Shown here: piece after piece, positions 12,001 through 26,800 of the stretch
Position numbering within the stretch: position 1 is the stretch's first letter
How the letters are laid out: every line of letters starts with the position of its first letter
Assembly (NCBI GenBank): GCA_933207985.1
Contig: OW240921.1
Coordinates: forward strand, 4,554,318 to 4,618,317
Source: Pelobates cultripes
Taxonomy: Eukaryota; Chordata; Amphibia; Anura; Pelobatidae
Length of the DNA: 64,000 nt
Direction of reading: 5' to 3'
Program-made: the position numbers and the translations under genes
The notes under the pieces: model-generated
What the model saw: only the letters and a program-made list of their open reading frames with translations
What the model was told of the DNA's origin: nothing
Database searches by the model: none

Positions 12001-14818
12001 GCCAATTATATTCATAGGTTACTTGCAGACCGAAATCTGTGCGCAGTACAGCATTGAATCCACTCATGCTAATGGTGATCCTTCCATCAAGCAGTGTCAC
12101 AGGAAGATTAGTCAAGACATCATTTACCTACAAGAAAAATTTAGACAATAAATCATTAATATTTTTGTTCATTGACAATCTTATGTCAATATATTTTTGC
12201 TTCCTTTGAGATATATACCAACATGTAAAAGATTTGCATTTTTTATAGTAATTTTGGTTGCATTATCTTTTAGAAACTATGACTAAAATAGAGGACTATA
12301 AAATGACTTCACAAAGAGCAGTTACATTTAAGGTATAAAGTTGGTGTAGGATTGGTCAAAAACCTATTTCAGGATGTTTCTTTTATTTATTTGTTTTTAA
12401 CTAAAATATGTTTTCACCCCTTCCATAGTTTGTTTTCCAGGGTACCTGGAATAAAACCTTGTCTTTCCCAATTTAATACATTTCCAAGGTTTTAGTCTTC
12501 ATTTATTGCCAAATGTCATGTTTTACTGAAGTCCTCTAGCATGGGTTTGTAACATTTCTACAACCAACCATACCACTATATCAGAGATCTCCATACATTA
12601 AAACAGAATCAGTTTCAACTTACCCTGACTTTACCAGATTCACCCTTCAGGATTGAAACCTTATATCCATATGTGTAAATAGAAACCGTTCTGACAAAAG
12701 ACACGGCTTGGCTTCCCCGGTTATCATTCTTCTCCTCGATTGTAAATGGCACAAGAGTGGGATCGTTGCCAATGTACTTGGACAAGACATACGTACAGGT
12801 ACCCTGGAAGTCATAGTTATAACCGTCGAATGTGTGATAATGGGGGTCACCCCATCCCCAACAGGTTCCAATATAGTTGGGGACACAGACCGGGTTTCCA
12901 TCTTGAATCTTGCACGTTTCCTTGACTCTACATGTTACAGATTTGCATGGATCTATAAACATTGTATCATTATTATAAGTGCAACACAAAATAAAACTCA
13001 ATTCCCTAGATTTCATGAAAAATTTGTGTAAACATGAAAACAAAGTTTATTTGAAAAAGTGAAGCACAAGACATACATTCCAAGACCGTGGTCGCAAGGG
13101 TCGTAGCTGAGACCAGGCCAGTCACTTCAGGGTGCATGGCCGCTCTGTGGACCCCTGTGACCAAAATGCCATGGCCATGTTGCTGACCCGGCCCGCGCAG
13201 TAGTACTGCCAGGCTACGTGTTCAGGGTGGCCCATGCTGTTAGGGCCACCCGATGGCAAAGTATTTCCAGAGGACCTGGTCAGTGCTGCAGCAACCAGGC
13301 CCCCTGTGATAAGGTCAGCTCTGGGAGGAAGTGACTGCCCCAGTCACTCCTCCCAACTTACACAGAGCACGGCTGGCGAGGAAGAGGAGGAGAAGAGGGA
13401 GTCATAGTGGGAGCTCTGACTCCCATCAGCCTGAGCCAATGGACCCCATAGAAGTCACCCTCCTGCACCTAAAAAAGGTAGGAAACAGGAGGGTGACAAA
13501 ACCATTTTGCCTGTGTGTGTTTGTGTATGTGTGTCTCTGTATGTATGTGTGTGTCTGTGTGTGCTTATATGTGTATTTGTTTGTCAGCATTGCGTATCTG
13601 TATGTATATTTATGAGTGTTATTCTGTGTATTTGAATGTTTGTCCTTAAGTGTTTGTATCTGCATGTGTGTCAGTGTGTGTCTGTGTATCTATGTGTCAG
13701 TGTTTGTATCTATAGGAGTGTCATTCTGTGTGTGTGTATCTGCATGTGTGTTTATTTGTCTGTGAATCTGTGTGTTAATTTGTGTGTCTGCATTTGCATG
13801 TGTGTCAGTGTGTGTTTGTATATCTGCATGTCTGTCAGTATATGCACCTGTGTGTCTGTGTAACTGTCACCCAACCACACACTGTCAACCTCTTCACCCT
13901 GCCATACTTACAATAACTACTCCAATCCCCCACTCACCAATGCCATACTCCCACCCATCGCTCTGTCATATTGACCCTATTACACTCACATTCTCTAGCA
14001 CTCGTCCCCACCACATCCTGTCATGCTCTTTCTCCATCACTCTGCTACACTCACTCAATCTCATTAACCTTTCAATACTGTCATACTCAACCCCCACAAC
14101 CAGGGCCGTCTTTAACATGGGGCAAACAGGGCCACTGCCCCGGGCCCTTTTACTTCTAGGGGGCCCAAGGCAGCTGCCTCGTAGGCCCCACTGCCCTCAA
14201 CAACTTTCTCCCCCCCAGTGCTCCACTCATGGGCCCCTGGTGCATCCTGATCTTGGGGACGCACACTAAGGAGGCCCACCGGGTGACCCATGCAGTAAGG
14301 GCCACCCAGTGAGCATTTATAATCAGGGGCCCGGTCGCACTCTGTGGCCCTTTAACAGCATGACCAGGCCCCTTTTCTTTTTGGCAGCATGGGAGGAAGT
14401 GACTGCCCTTAGTCACTTCCTCCCAGAGAGAGCTGCGTGGGAGAGACCACACCAGGGAAGCAGAGGAGGAGGAGGGCTGGTCCAGACTGCCAGTCTGCAA
14501 CCCACAACAGCCTCAGCCACCACTCTGGCCACCAGGGAAGCAATTCTTCAAGGTAGGAAACGGGGAGTAGATTTAAAAGTGTGAATGTGTCAGTATGTCT
14601 GTGTTTCTGTCTGTCAGTGTGTCTGTGTGTTTGTCAGTGTATGTCTGTGTGTCTCAGTATGTCTGACAGTGTATGTGTGTGTCAGTAGGTTGTATTTTTG
14701 TCAGTATGTGTGTGTGTCAGTTTATGTGTCTCTGTGTGTCAGTACACCTGGTAATGGGTATGTCAGTATGTCTGTGAGTGTATGTCTTTGTGTGTGTGTG
14801 TCAGTATGTCTGTCAGGT

Positions 14819-14882
<64 letters not shown>

Positions 14883-17800
14883 TGTGTGTGTCAGTATGCC
14901 TTTCAGGGTATGTGTCTGTGTGTGTGACAGTATGTCTGACAGTATGTTTGTGTCTGTGTGTGTCAGCATGTCTGTCAGGTTATGTGTGTGTATCAGTATG
15001 TCTGTCCATGTATGTGTCTTTGTAAGTATGTATGTGAAAGGTCCGATTGCATGCCAGGGAGTGGGGAGTGCCCACGGGGCCCAAGAAAATGCTTTGCCCA
15101 GGGTCCTACTGATATTAAAGACGGCCCTGCCCCCAACCACTATACACTAACCCTGTGGGATGTGAATGAGACACATGAAGGGGTTGAGGGGCGTACTTGT
15201 GACACATGGGGGGACTGGGGGTGGTACGACGAAGGGGCAGGGTCATTTTCGCACCTGGGCCCCGTAGTTTCTAGTTACGCCTCTATTCTAAGATGATATT
15301 GTCTGATTATAGTTATGTTAACAGATTATACAAGAAGAATAATGCTGCCCTTATCTTTAAGTTGAAGGGTATGCCACCAAGCCAAACAAATTTCATGCAT
15401 TTTAAAGTTCATGGTAAACTATTCTTGCATTTAATTATTCCAGCTTACCTTTGTTGATACATTTAACGATTCCATCTTTAATCTGGCATGTTTCATCAGC
15501 TGTACAGCCAGTTTGCTTGCAGTCCAGACCACCTACTGGACTACAGGAGCAGATCTCTTTGCAGTCATTGGATAGCACCTCTTCATTGGGCTACAGAAAT
15601 AAAATCTATATTTTAATGGAATACCATAATATGTGCAAAATGCAAACATGAATATAAAAAGGTCCACCACCTATTATGCACATTAGGTACACAGACATGC
15701 ACACCTGATAGTATTTCCCGTTTTCGAAGCAGCCACACTTGTCCATAGACACACAACCTTGCCCATCGAAAAAGAATCCATCATTGCACTCACAGCCCTC
15801 GGCACAGGTTTCTGGGCACTTGGCAGGGTCAGTGATGCCGGCACATGTAATAGAGCAGACATCGGCGCAAACCTTGTACTTGCTGTTTGCTGGGCATGTC
15901 AGAGCTAATTTGGGAACATGAAGAGACATTTTATCAGAATTGAAAGGTTAAACAAATTTGTTCATTACAAGGAAGCACACCATGTGCTGTAATAATAAAT
16001 ATTACCTGTAATATACGCTATCACATTATAATTAAATATTACTGGATAAAACTTTTTAAATGATTTGATATTTTAAAAAAATAAAAATAGAAAAAATATA
16101 TGATATTTTTGATATTTTATGATTTTAAAAAAATCATTTTAAAAGTTTAGCGAAAAATATTAAATTGCGGACATGAATAGATAAAAATATAAAAATATAT
16201 CAGATTCTAGAGATATAACTTAAGCTTTTCATTAAAAGATTTAGAATATCAAGACTTACGACAGAAGGCATCAGTTCTCCATGGTTGGACAGTGACCCCA
16301 GCTGCTTGACAGGCGGCAACATAACTCTGAATACTGTGGCATAAAATTTTGCTATCTCCCTGGCCAGCACACAGGTCAAAGAGGCAGCTGTTGAAATAGT
16401 TATCAGGATTAACAGTTCCATAACAAGCACTCAGTGGACCATCAGGTTTTTTTAGGAAGCCACAATAGTTATCGGTTTGGAAGATTTCTTTTTTCCTGCT
16501 ATCACAGACAGGGCATGGATTTCCAGCTGCTCCACAGCCATGGTCACAATTAACACCAGGGATCTGAACTTTCCAGGTTGCCCCAAAAGAGGTGGCATCA
16601 GGAGCTAACGCCTTGTCTGGTTGTTGGAACTCATCTCTTCGATCACCATTGTAATTTCCACACAGACCTCCCAATTGTCCTTTGTAGTTTCCTGGAACAG
16701 TGACTATTACATGATAAACAAGATCATAGCTAACTTGGACACCAAAATCTGTTTCAATGATGGCTCTCAGACCATGTTGGAAAACTCGGATCTTGCCACC
16801 TTCCAAGGTTAATGGTAGGTTATTGAGCACTCCATTGACCTAGGTAAGAAATATATACACACATTATACATTGGTAAAACATCACATATATTTGTAAGTA
16901 ACCTGTACAAAGGTTGAAATACTTGCATATGTTTTTGTAAACTTCCATACTAGCTACATAACACATTCATTTGCTCCTACTGAAATGACTTGAAATGAAT
17001 TTAAGATCTTCTTACCAGCGCTCTGCCACGGTTATCATAGAGTAGAACAAGGTTGTAGCCATAGACCTCAAAAGCCACCAGTTTGGTAACTGCCACTCGT
17101 CCATCACCCCACTTCTCATTTTTCACATTAATTGCAAAGGGAACAAGATTGGCATTGCTTGTGACAGTCTTGGACAGTGTATAGGTGCAGGTGCCTTGGA
17201 AATCAAAGTAAAGACCATCAAAAGACACATAATGAGGGTCACCAGCTGCAGAACATTGGGCTGATCCTATAGGTTGGCATTTCTGGACTCCATCAACCAC
17301 TTTGCATTCCTCATTGGCACCACAAGAGAACGCCTTGCAATCTACTACACCACTAGCAGTACAGGTACACTGCTGATTGCACAATCCATTGGGGTAAAAG
17401 ATTTCACCAGATTTATAATATCTGTTGTTATAATTGCATCCACACTGAGCGATCGGGACACAGTCTCCACCACTCAGTATAAAGCCATCATCACAGACAC
17501 AGCCTTCTGAGCATGTAGGGTTACATTCCAATGGAGGAGCAAGGGTGAGGCAGGTTGGACTGCATCCCGATACACAAGTGTCATAGTGACTGTTCTTAGG
17601 GCAGACGGGACCTGGTAGCAAAATGACAAAAAAACATAGGAAATAAATATCGGCTTTACTTAAGGTATTTCAATATATAGTATTTTAATCCAGTCTGTTA
17701 TTTCATAAAGCTGTGTTTTCTAAATCTACTTACTGCAAAACTTGGCAGATCTCCATGGGTATATGACAGCCCCGGCTTGTTGACAGGCTGTGGCATAGCT

Positions 17801-20800
17801 GGCTATGATTTTGCAAAGAATATCCAAACGACCTTCATAAAAACAAGCATCGTATACACAACTCTTGAAGTAGCCTTGAGGGTCTACCTTAGCTTGGCAT
17901 TCACGGAAAGGTCCACTTTTGTCTATAAGGATACCACAGCCTACTTTATTATTGGTGTAAAGCATTTCTAATTCTGCAAGTTTGGAGCAGACACCTTTGT
18001 CTTCTTCATAACACCCAGTTATATGTTTTACTTTCCAGCTATTGCCAAAAAGTAGAGGCTTATTAGTAATTTGATTATTCTTCATTGTAAAGTCATTGTT
18101 TGCGTCACCGTCGAAATTGCCACAAAGACCACAGAGTGCCCCAGTGTACGTGCTAGGAACCTTTACAGCAATATGACTTTCCCAATTGAATGAGACTCTC
18201 ACTCCGAAGCTTGTCTGGACAATGCAGTGGAAGCCCTCTTTGTAGATGGACAGTTTGCCATTATCAACTATATATGGGAGGTTGGTTAACACACTGTTCA
18301 GCTGAAAAATGAGAATCAACATTTTAAAAGTTCTGACCCAATGAAATTCAGTTTAATCCACATCCAGCACTCTTAGCCAATCAGTACTGGTTAGAGGGTT
18401 AAATTCTTCACTATAAAAATGACTAGAGAGGTGGCAATTCCTGGGCACCAAGATGCCACCCCCATTTATATTAAAACGTTCCTAAATGGCTTCAGATTGA
18501 AATTTGGAAATGATACCTGTACACATTTTACTTCCAAACCCATATTGCCTCTCAATTAACTATCTTTCCCACTGTGAAAGCATGTTTACTGGAATGCAGG
18601 GCTGAGAAATTTAGCTTTATCGGGCTGCTGAGTTGTGATATTCTATTCAAATATTGTTGTTAATATATTTTTCAATAACAGTGAGAATGTAATAAAATAT
18701 TCATATCATAACATAAACAACAACAAAACAAAACAGGGGAAATGCAAATATAAGTTTACATTCCAGAGTGTGTTATCAGTTACTAATAAAGAAGAATTAA
18801 AAAATAAATGTATAATATGGGAGAATATGTATTGTTATTGTGTTTGATTTATTAAAAAGTAATCCATATTTTCAATAAATGTTCGATTAAGTGGAAATTA
18901 TGATCACAGCTTATATTTTGTTTCTGATGTCTCCTTCCCACAATATCCATTTGTATCTTAAATAGTGATGTCGCGAACCCGAAATTTTCGGTTCGCGAAC
19001 GGCGAACGCGAACTTCCGCAAATGTTCGCGAACCGGCGAACCGCCCGAAACGCCATTGACTTCAATGGGGAGGCGAATTTTAAAACACACGGGGACTCTT
19101 TCTGGCCACAATAGGGATGGAAAAGTTGTTTCAAGGGGACTAACACCTGGACTGTGGCATGCCGGAGGGGGATCCATGGCAAAACTCCATGGAAAATTAC
19201 ACAGTTGATACAGAGTCTGGTTTTAATCCATAAAGGGCAGAAATCACCTAACATTCCTAAATCACAATGAATATGGATTGACAACTGACATATGACATAT
19301 TGACACCTTGACATATGGATTGACACCTGTCCTCANNNNNNNNNNNNNNNNNNNNNNNNNNNNNNNNNNNNNNNNNNNNNNNNNNNNNNNNNNNNNNNNN
19401 NNNNNNNNNNNNNNNNNNNNNNNNNNNNNNNNNNNGTTTTTAAATCCAAGCTATTGTGACACCAGATGTAATTGGTGGCACTGATTGGGGAAATGGGCAC
19501 AGTATGCACTGTGAGCCTCACACAGAAGCTGGCAGCAGTGGCAGACAACTGACTGCTATTCAATCTATAACAGTGAAAAAAGTTTTTTGTTTTTAAATCC
19601 AAGCTATTGTGACACCAGATGTAATTGGTGGCACTGACTGGGGAAATGGGCACTGTGAGCCAGACACAGAAGCTGGCAGCAGTGGCAGACAACTAAGTGC
19701 ATTTACATTAGATAGAAAAAAAAATCCAAAAAAAGCATACCCTTATCCCTAACCTAGCTATGCTTTTCCCTATCTTATGAACAGCAGCTACACTTTCCCT
19801 CCTCTTACTAAGCATGCAGCTTGAGAATGAATCTAAAATGGATGCCGTCCAGTAGGTGGGAGGGTCTGCTAGGGAGGCTGTGCTGCTAATTGGCTGGAAT
19901 GTGTCTGCTGACTGTGAGGTACAGGGTCAAAGTTTACTCAATGATGACGAATAGGGGGCGGGTCGAACCGCGCATATGTTCGCACGCCGTGGCGAACGCG
20001 AACATGCTATGTTCGCCAGGAACCGTTCGCCGGCGAACCGTTCGGTACATCACTAATCTTAAATTGTTTTTAGTATTTAATAGAAAGTGAAGAGACAGTT
20101 CTATTGTATGTTTTTGAAAGTGCAAAAACAGCCCTGATAAAAGAATCTGGGATATTAAATTGTGACAAAAACTCCTTCAAAATCCCGAATGAATTCTATG
20201 CAACGTCTCCAAAGAGAGGAGCAGAGAAGGCATTGTGATTGATTTTAACTTGGTGAATTAAATTAATAAAACACTGTGCACCATCAGGTGCTGACTGTTC
20301 ACAACAGATCCCACTTAGTCTTTCTCCATTAAAGAAGGGAGGATCAGAGTGAGTTGATTAAAGATTTGGAATCAATTTTAGTGTCATTGTTAATGACGGA
20401 AATTGGGCGATAATTTGAACAAGTAGTAGGTGTTTTACCGGGATTAGGAAGTGTTATTATTTGGGCATTCAAGGCTTCCCCTGGCATTTCACCTGTGTTC
20501 CAATAATTATTAAATAATTAATTTAAATGGGTTAAAATGCCTGTGAAGGACTTTTAATATGACATTATGAAACCATCAGGACCTGGGGCTTTACCAATTA
20601 GAATCATTTTGATGGCAGCAGTAATTTATTTTGAAGATATGGGAGAATTAAAAGGGATACTGTAGGCACCCAGATCACTTCAGCTCATTGATGTGGTCTG
20701 GGTGCTGTGTCCCTTATGCACCTAGTGCTGCAATGTTAAACATTGCATTTCCAGAGAATTTTACATTGCAGCTCTAAGTCTGCCATCAGTGACTGTCTAT

Positions 20801-23800
20801 CAGACAGTCACTGGGGGCGCTTCCGGAACTGCAACGCAATCACAGCTTTGTATTCCTGGCACTACAGTATCCCTTTAAAGTGTCCAGTTTGTTAATGTAT
20901 AATTGTTTCAGTGAGATCTGAAACTAGCGTATTTTATCTGGTGGGGGTTGTATTATATTAGGATCAGAAGGATCTGAATTATTATTATTATTATTATTAT
21001 GATATTTATAGAGCGCCGTCAAATTCCGCAGCGCTTTACATTGGGTGGACGAACAGACATGTAGTTGTAACCAGACAAGTTGGACACACAGGAACAGAGG
21101 GGTTGAGGGCCCTGCTCAATGAGATTACATGCTAGAGGGAGTGGGGTAAAATGACACAAAAAGGTAAGGATAGTATTAGACTAATGACAGTTGCAGAAGA
21201 GGAATCAGTCAGGAGCTATTAACAGTTTAAGTGATACGCTTTTATGAAGAAGTGGGTTTTCAACGATATTTTGAAAGAATGGAGCAGCCCTCAAGAAATC
21301 TTGAAGGTGAGCATCAGAGGTGGGAGTACGGACAGAAGATAGACCTAAGTCTTCAGCAGATCGTAAGGGCCTAGACGGGACATACTTGTGTATAAGGGAG
21401 GATAGATAGGTGGGAGCAGCATTATGTAGCGATTTGAAAGCAAGAACCAGAATTTTAAATTGAGCTCTATATTTTATAGGAAGCCAGTGTAGGGATTGAC
21501 AGAAGGGTGAGGCATGGAAGGTGCGGGCGGACCAGAAGATGAGCCTTGCCGCCGCATTCATTATGAAATGTAACGGCGCTAGTTGGGAGCACGTAAGACC
21601 ACTGAGAAGTGGATTACAGTAGTCAAGGCGAGAAAGGACAGTGGAATGGACCAACACCTTAGTCGCATCTGGCGTTAAGTAGGGGCGGATGAGCGTAATG
21701 TTTTTTAGATGGAAATGACAGGATTTGGTGATAGATTGAACATGAGGCTTGAAGGAGAGGTCGGAGTCAAAGAGAACACCTAGGCAGCGAGCCTGCGTGG
21801 TGGAGCTGATGGTAGCACTGTTGAATTAGAGGGAGACAGACACAGGAGTAACAACACTTGAGGGAGGAAAGACCAGAATTTCAGTTTCGTCAAGTTTAGT
21901 TTAAGGAAGTGGGCAGCCATCCAGTTAGAAACAGCAGAGAGGCAGTCAGAGACACTAGTCAAGAGGGACGGGGAGAGATCAGGAGAGGACAGGTAGATTT
22001 GCATGTCATCTGCATAGAAATGATATTGGAAGCCAAAGGAGCTAATAGATGCCAAGGGAGGCAGTATAGATGGAGAACAGTAGGGGACCAAGGACTGAAC
22101 CTCGAGGGACACCAACAGAGAGGAGTTGGGGAGAAGAAGCAGAGCCAGAGAAAGAAACACTGAAAGAGTGCTGGGAGGGGTAGGAGGAGCACCAGGAGAG
22201 AGCAGTATCTTGTAGACCAATATTGAGGAGGATGAGAAGAAGCTGTTGATGATCAACAGTGTCAAAAGCCGCAGACAGGTCACGGAGAATTAGGATAGAG
22301 TAGTGACCACAAGATTTTGCAGCGAGTAGATCATTGGATACTTTGGTCAGTGCTGTTTCCACAGAGTGCTTAGCACAGAAACCAGACTGAAGCGGGTCTA
22401 GCAGAGAGTTGGACTCGAGGAAGTCTGTCAATCTTGCATACACAATTTTTTCAAGAATCTTGGATGCAAAAGGCAGTAGCGAGATAGGACGATAGTTGGA
22501 TGGGGAGTTAGGGTCAAGATTGGGCTTCTTTAGAATTGAGGTTACAGTTGCATGTTTGCAGGGCAATGGAAATATACCAGAGGAGAGATTTTAGTGAGAG
22601 GTGGAGAAAGAGAAGACAGAGTACAGATGAGATGCGAGGGAATTGGATCTAGGGAGCAGGTGGTGGGGTGGGAGGACTGGAGCAGAGCAGAAACTTCTTC
22701 CAATGTAGCGGGTGCGAATGAACATAGAACAGCAGAGGGAGTGAAGTTAGGGGAAGTATTGTAAGAGGAAGAAGAAAGATGAGATATCTCTTCTCTGATT
22801 GTAGAGATCTTGTCAGTGAAGTGAGTTGCAAAGTCTGAGGCGGTCAAGTTCGTAGGTGGAGGAGGAATTATATAATTGTTTGCAGTAGATAGCAAACATT
22901 TGACTGATTTTAATAAGACGTGTCACCTTTATACCGACCTCACCAATCATGTGTTCAATTCTGGATTGGGAGATTCTGTGACGCAATTTAGAGGCCAACA
23001 ATGCAATTTTTTGCATAAAAATCTTGTTTCAACCTTTTCAACATTAGGGCTGTGTGTTCCAATTGAAGAGTATTTATTTTACGCATAATTTCAGAGATCA
23101 TAACAGCAAGGAATTCAGAAGGACCATATTTATTTTTCAGACAGGAGCAATTTAAATGGAGTCATTATTAGACTGGAACATTTTAAATTGGGTCATTATC
23201 AGACTGGAGCAGCTTAAATGGGGTCCAGGAGAAATTGGATTATATAAAAGTTGCACTACTTAAAAGCAACAGAAAATTGCATTAGGCTTGTCAATAAGAG
23301 CAGAAAAATGAAGAAACCACTGTGGTACTGTGGTAATTTCAAAAGTGGCCAAAATAGTAAAAAACTAAAATTAGCATTTAGTAATTACAAAAAAACAGGA
23401 AGACAGACAGATCTATAAGATTAGGCAGAAAGAGGCCAAGCAAGTTATAAGAGCTACTGGCGCAGTGGGTCCCACAAGGGCTCAATGCTACATATCTAGT
23501 TGTCCTGCACCATACTGGTCTATGATACACACCAAGATCAGAGAAAACACTGAATCAGACATCCCCCTACAACCGCTACCTATGTTCTTTCACCACACCA
23601 CTGCCCCACTGAAGTCCTACAAAAAATCCCTGACCAAACACTTACTTAAAGCAGCCAAATCCTTAATCCCAACCATGTGGAAGTGCCCAGGGGCGCCTAC
23701 CCTGCAGATGTTGATAGCTAGAGTAGTGGAGATAGCTTAAATGGAATCTCTTATTGCAGCCCTCAGGGGCACCTCCGACAAACATCTTAACACCTGGACC

Positions 23801-26800
23801 CCCTAGTTGACATACATCTCCCAGACAACCAGTGTTGCCTGGACTCCGGATATGGGTTAGGTCCCTAGACTCATGTCAGCTGACCTCTCACCTTCCTAGA
23901 GATTTCACCTCCATTCCACCTCCTACCCTACTCCCTTGATCCCCCTCTCCCAACCCTCTGTGAAAACTTGAGACCCAACTATGGCTAAGCTGCTTCAGAT
24001 CGGCCAAAACTGACCCTAGTATCCTTTCTATTGTACACCCACTAACCCTGGAACAATGTAACACAGGCTGTAATGCACAGCAATTGAAAGTTTCTGTTAC
24101 TCATAGACACTTCACAAGTTACTGTTGCTTCATGTTTGTTGCCACAACTTCTTAACTCAACGGCACTCCCATGCCATATAGGTATATGGCATAGCTAAGG
24201 CTTTTGACACTGTTGCACATAGAAGGCTTATCAATAAACTGCAATCTTTAAGTTTGGATTCCAATATTGTTCAATGGGTAAGGCAGTGACAGGAAACAGA
24301 GGGTTGTAGTCAATGGAGTATAGTCGAAGATCTGTACTTGGACGCATACTATTTAATATTTTTATGAGTGATATTGCAGAAGGTCTTGATGGTAAGGTAT
24401 GTCTTTTTGCTGATGATACTAAGATATGTAACAGGGTTGATGTTCCTGGAGGGATAAGCCAAATGGCAAATGATTTAGGTAAGCTTGAAAAATGGTCAGA
24501 ATTGTGGCAACTGACATTTAATGTGGATAAGTGCAAGATAATGCATCTTGGACGTAAAAACCCAAGGGCAGAGTACAGAATATTTGATAGAGTCCTAACC
24601 TCAACATATGAGGAAAGGGATTTAGGGGTGATTATTTCTGATGACTTAAAGGTAGGCAGACAATGTAATAGAGCAGCAGGAAATGCTAGCAGAATGCTTG
24701 GTTGTATAGGGAGAGGTATTAGCAGTAAAAAGAGGGAAGTTCTTATGCCATTGTACAGAAAACTGGTGAGACCTCACTTGAAGTATTGTACGGAGTACTG
24801 GAGACCGTATTTCCAGAAGGATATTGATACTTTAGAGACAGGTCAGAAAAGGGCTACTAAACTGGTTCATGGATTGCAGGATAAAACTTACAAGGAAAGG
24901 TTAAAGGAACTTAACATCTATAGCTTGAAGGAAAGACAAGACAGGGGAATATGACAGAAACGTTTCAATACATAAAGGGAATCAACACAGTAAAGGAGGA
25001 GACTATATTTAAAAGAAGAAAAACTACCACAACAAGAGGACATAGTCTTAAATTATAGGGGCAAAGGTTTAAAAATAATATCAGGAAGTATTACTTTACT
25101 GAGAGGGTAGTGGATGCATGGAATAGCCTTCCAGCTGAAGTGGTAGAGGTTAACACAGTAAAGGAGTTTAAGCATGTGTGGGATAGGCATAAGGCTATCA
25201 TAACTATAAGATAAGGCCAGGGACTAATGAAAGTATTTAGAAAATTGGGCAGAATAGATGGGCCGAATGGTTCTTATCTGCCGTCACATTCTATGTTTCT
25301 ATGTACTTGTGCGTAATAGTAAAAAAAAGGAGGTTCAATGGGGGTGGATAATCCCAAAAAGTCTGTATCCCTTGAGAATACCCTAGTGTTTGTGTTAGAC
25401 CTGTTAACGCTATCGCAGATAGTTTTGAATCTATGCTTGTACTTCCGGAAGAGCTACCTGTCAGGCGAGAACTGTTTATTATTACTGTTCCTTATACAGA
25501 TATAGATGTTGACTTCGAAATACCTGATTTTCTCTTGTTCACAAGACAAAAAACAAAATTACAAAATAAAGATTGTCAAAAAAAAATAAAAATATTGACC
25601 ATTTAGACGAAAGAATACTTTCACTGCAAATCCACATTTATAACGGATATAAGTTCAGCCGTGAAGTTGTAAAATTCTCTTCTCATTGACATTGTTTGGG
25701 TGGGAAAAGTCTGGGAAAATTTTTATATGTTTAAATTCTTCATTCAATTTATTTCCTCTGACATTAATTCTTCTTTTATATGACAAAAATGTATTCTTGC
25801 TATAGTGTCTCTAAGAGCTAGCTCAGCAGCAGGATTAGGTTTGGGCAACCTATGTATTCTATCAATAGTGAGGTCTAATTTGGTTGAATTCGGTCTTACT
25901 AAACGACTGCTCCTATCTTCAATATCAGCAATCTTTCCATTTGCAAATTCCTATTCACCATTTAGCTTTCACACTTGGTCGCATAAATCAGCATGCAAAT
26001 GTTTCTGTTCGCGTAATTCATTTTCAAATTGATCCAAACAAATTGAAAGTCTGGTGAATAGCCATTTCCTGCTTGAGTACATCAGTCATCTCGAAGTGGG
26101 GGATTGAAGCATCTCCCAGGGGCGCCATCTATGGAGGAGTTCTGGAAATCTCCTGTCCCTGCAGTCTCACTGCTAAATTGTCTGCTATTTAGATGTTACA
26201 TTACTTTGTTTATACAACCCTTGTCACATCTCCCTGCATGTGACTTACAGAGCCTTCCTCAACACTTCCTGTAAAGAGTCATCTAATGTTTACACTTCCT
26301 TTATTGTAAATTCTGCTTAATTTTGAATTTCTTATGTGTTGCTCTGTTAATAGCTTGCTAGAGCCTGCAAGAGCCTCCTTTGTATGATTAAAGTTCAATT
26401 TAGAGAAAAGGAGGTAAAAACATTTAAAGTAAGGTACATCTTATTGAAAATAAAACCATTTTCTTTTCATGCATGCTGTGTCAGTCATAGCCAGGGGAGG
26501 TGTGACTAGAGCTGCATAAACAGAAACTAAAGTGATTTAACTCCTATATGGAGTGTGACTGCAGGGGCATGATCTATACACCAAAACTGGTTCATTATGC
26601 TAAAGTTGTGTTGATGACTATAGTGTCCCTTTAAATCAAGACTTAAAAATCCATTCAAATTTAAATATTTTGAGAACTTACCAGAATCTTGTCCTTGTAC
26701 CTTCTGTCGATGACAATGTCAAAGTTCCAAATAGTCACCTGCACGGCAGTGACGTAAGACACAACTTTGCTTCCTCGATTGTCATTCTGGACATTGACAC

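Larger units (their letters stand above)
13060..15290. mobile_element. Nested DNA-transposon block in E19-E18 intron
   Basis: Block of GC-rich repeat sequence bounded on the right by a GAGGCGTAACTAGAAAC-type terminus (reverse complement at about 15270-15287). Internal GGTAGGAAAC motifs recur at 13476 and 14550, so related elements are nested. It includes a TG-rich tract at 13502-13862, in which the left duplication breakpoint falls. Confidence 0.55.

Noticed and set aside
13502..15150. Cys/Val/Ser-rich and His/Thr-rich open frames
   Set aside because: They are translations of TG/CA simple repeats in both strands and have no composition or splice support as genes.
25805..26032. 75-residue plus-strand frame present in both units
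   Set aside because: Conserved only because the DNA is duplicated; no recognisable domain or splice context.
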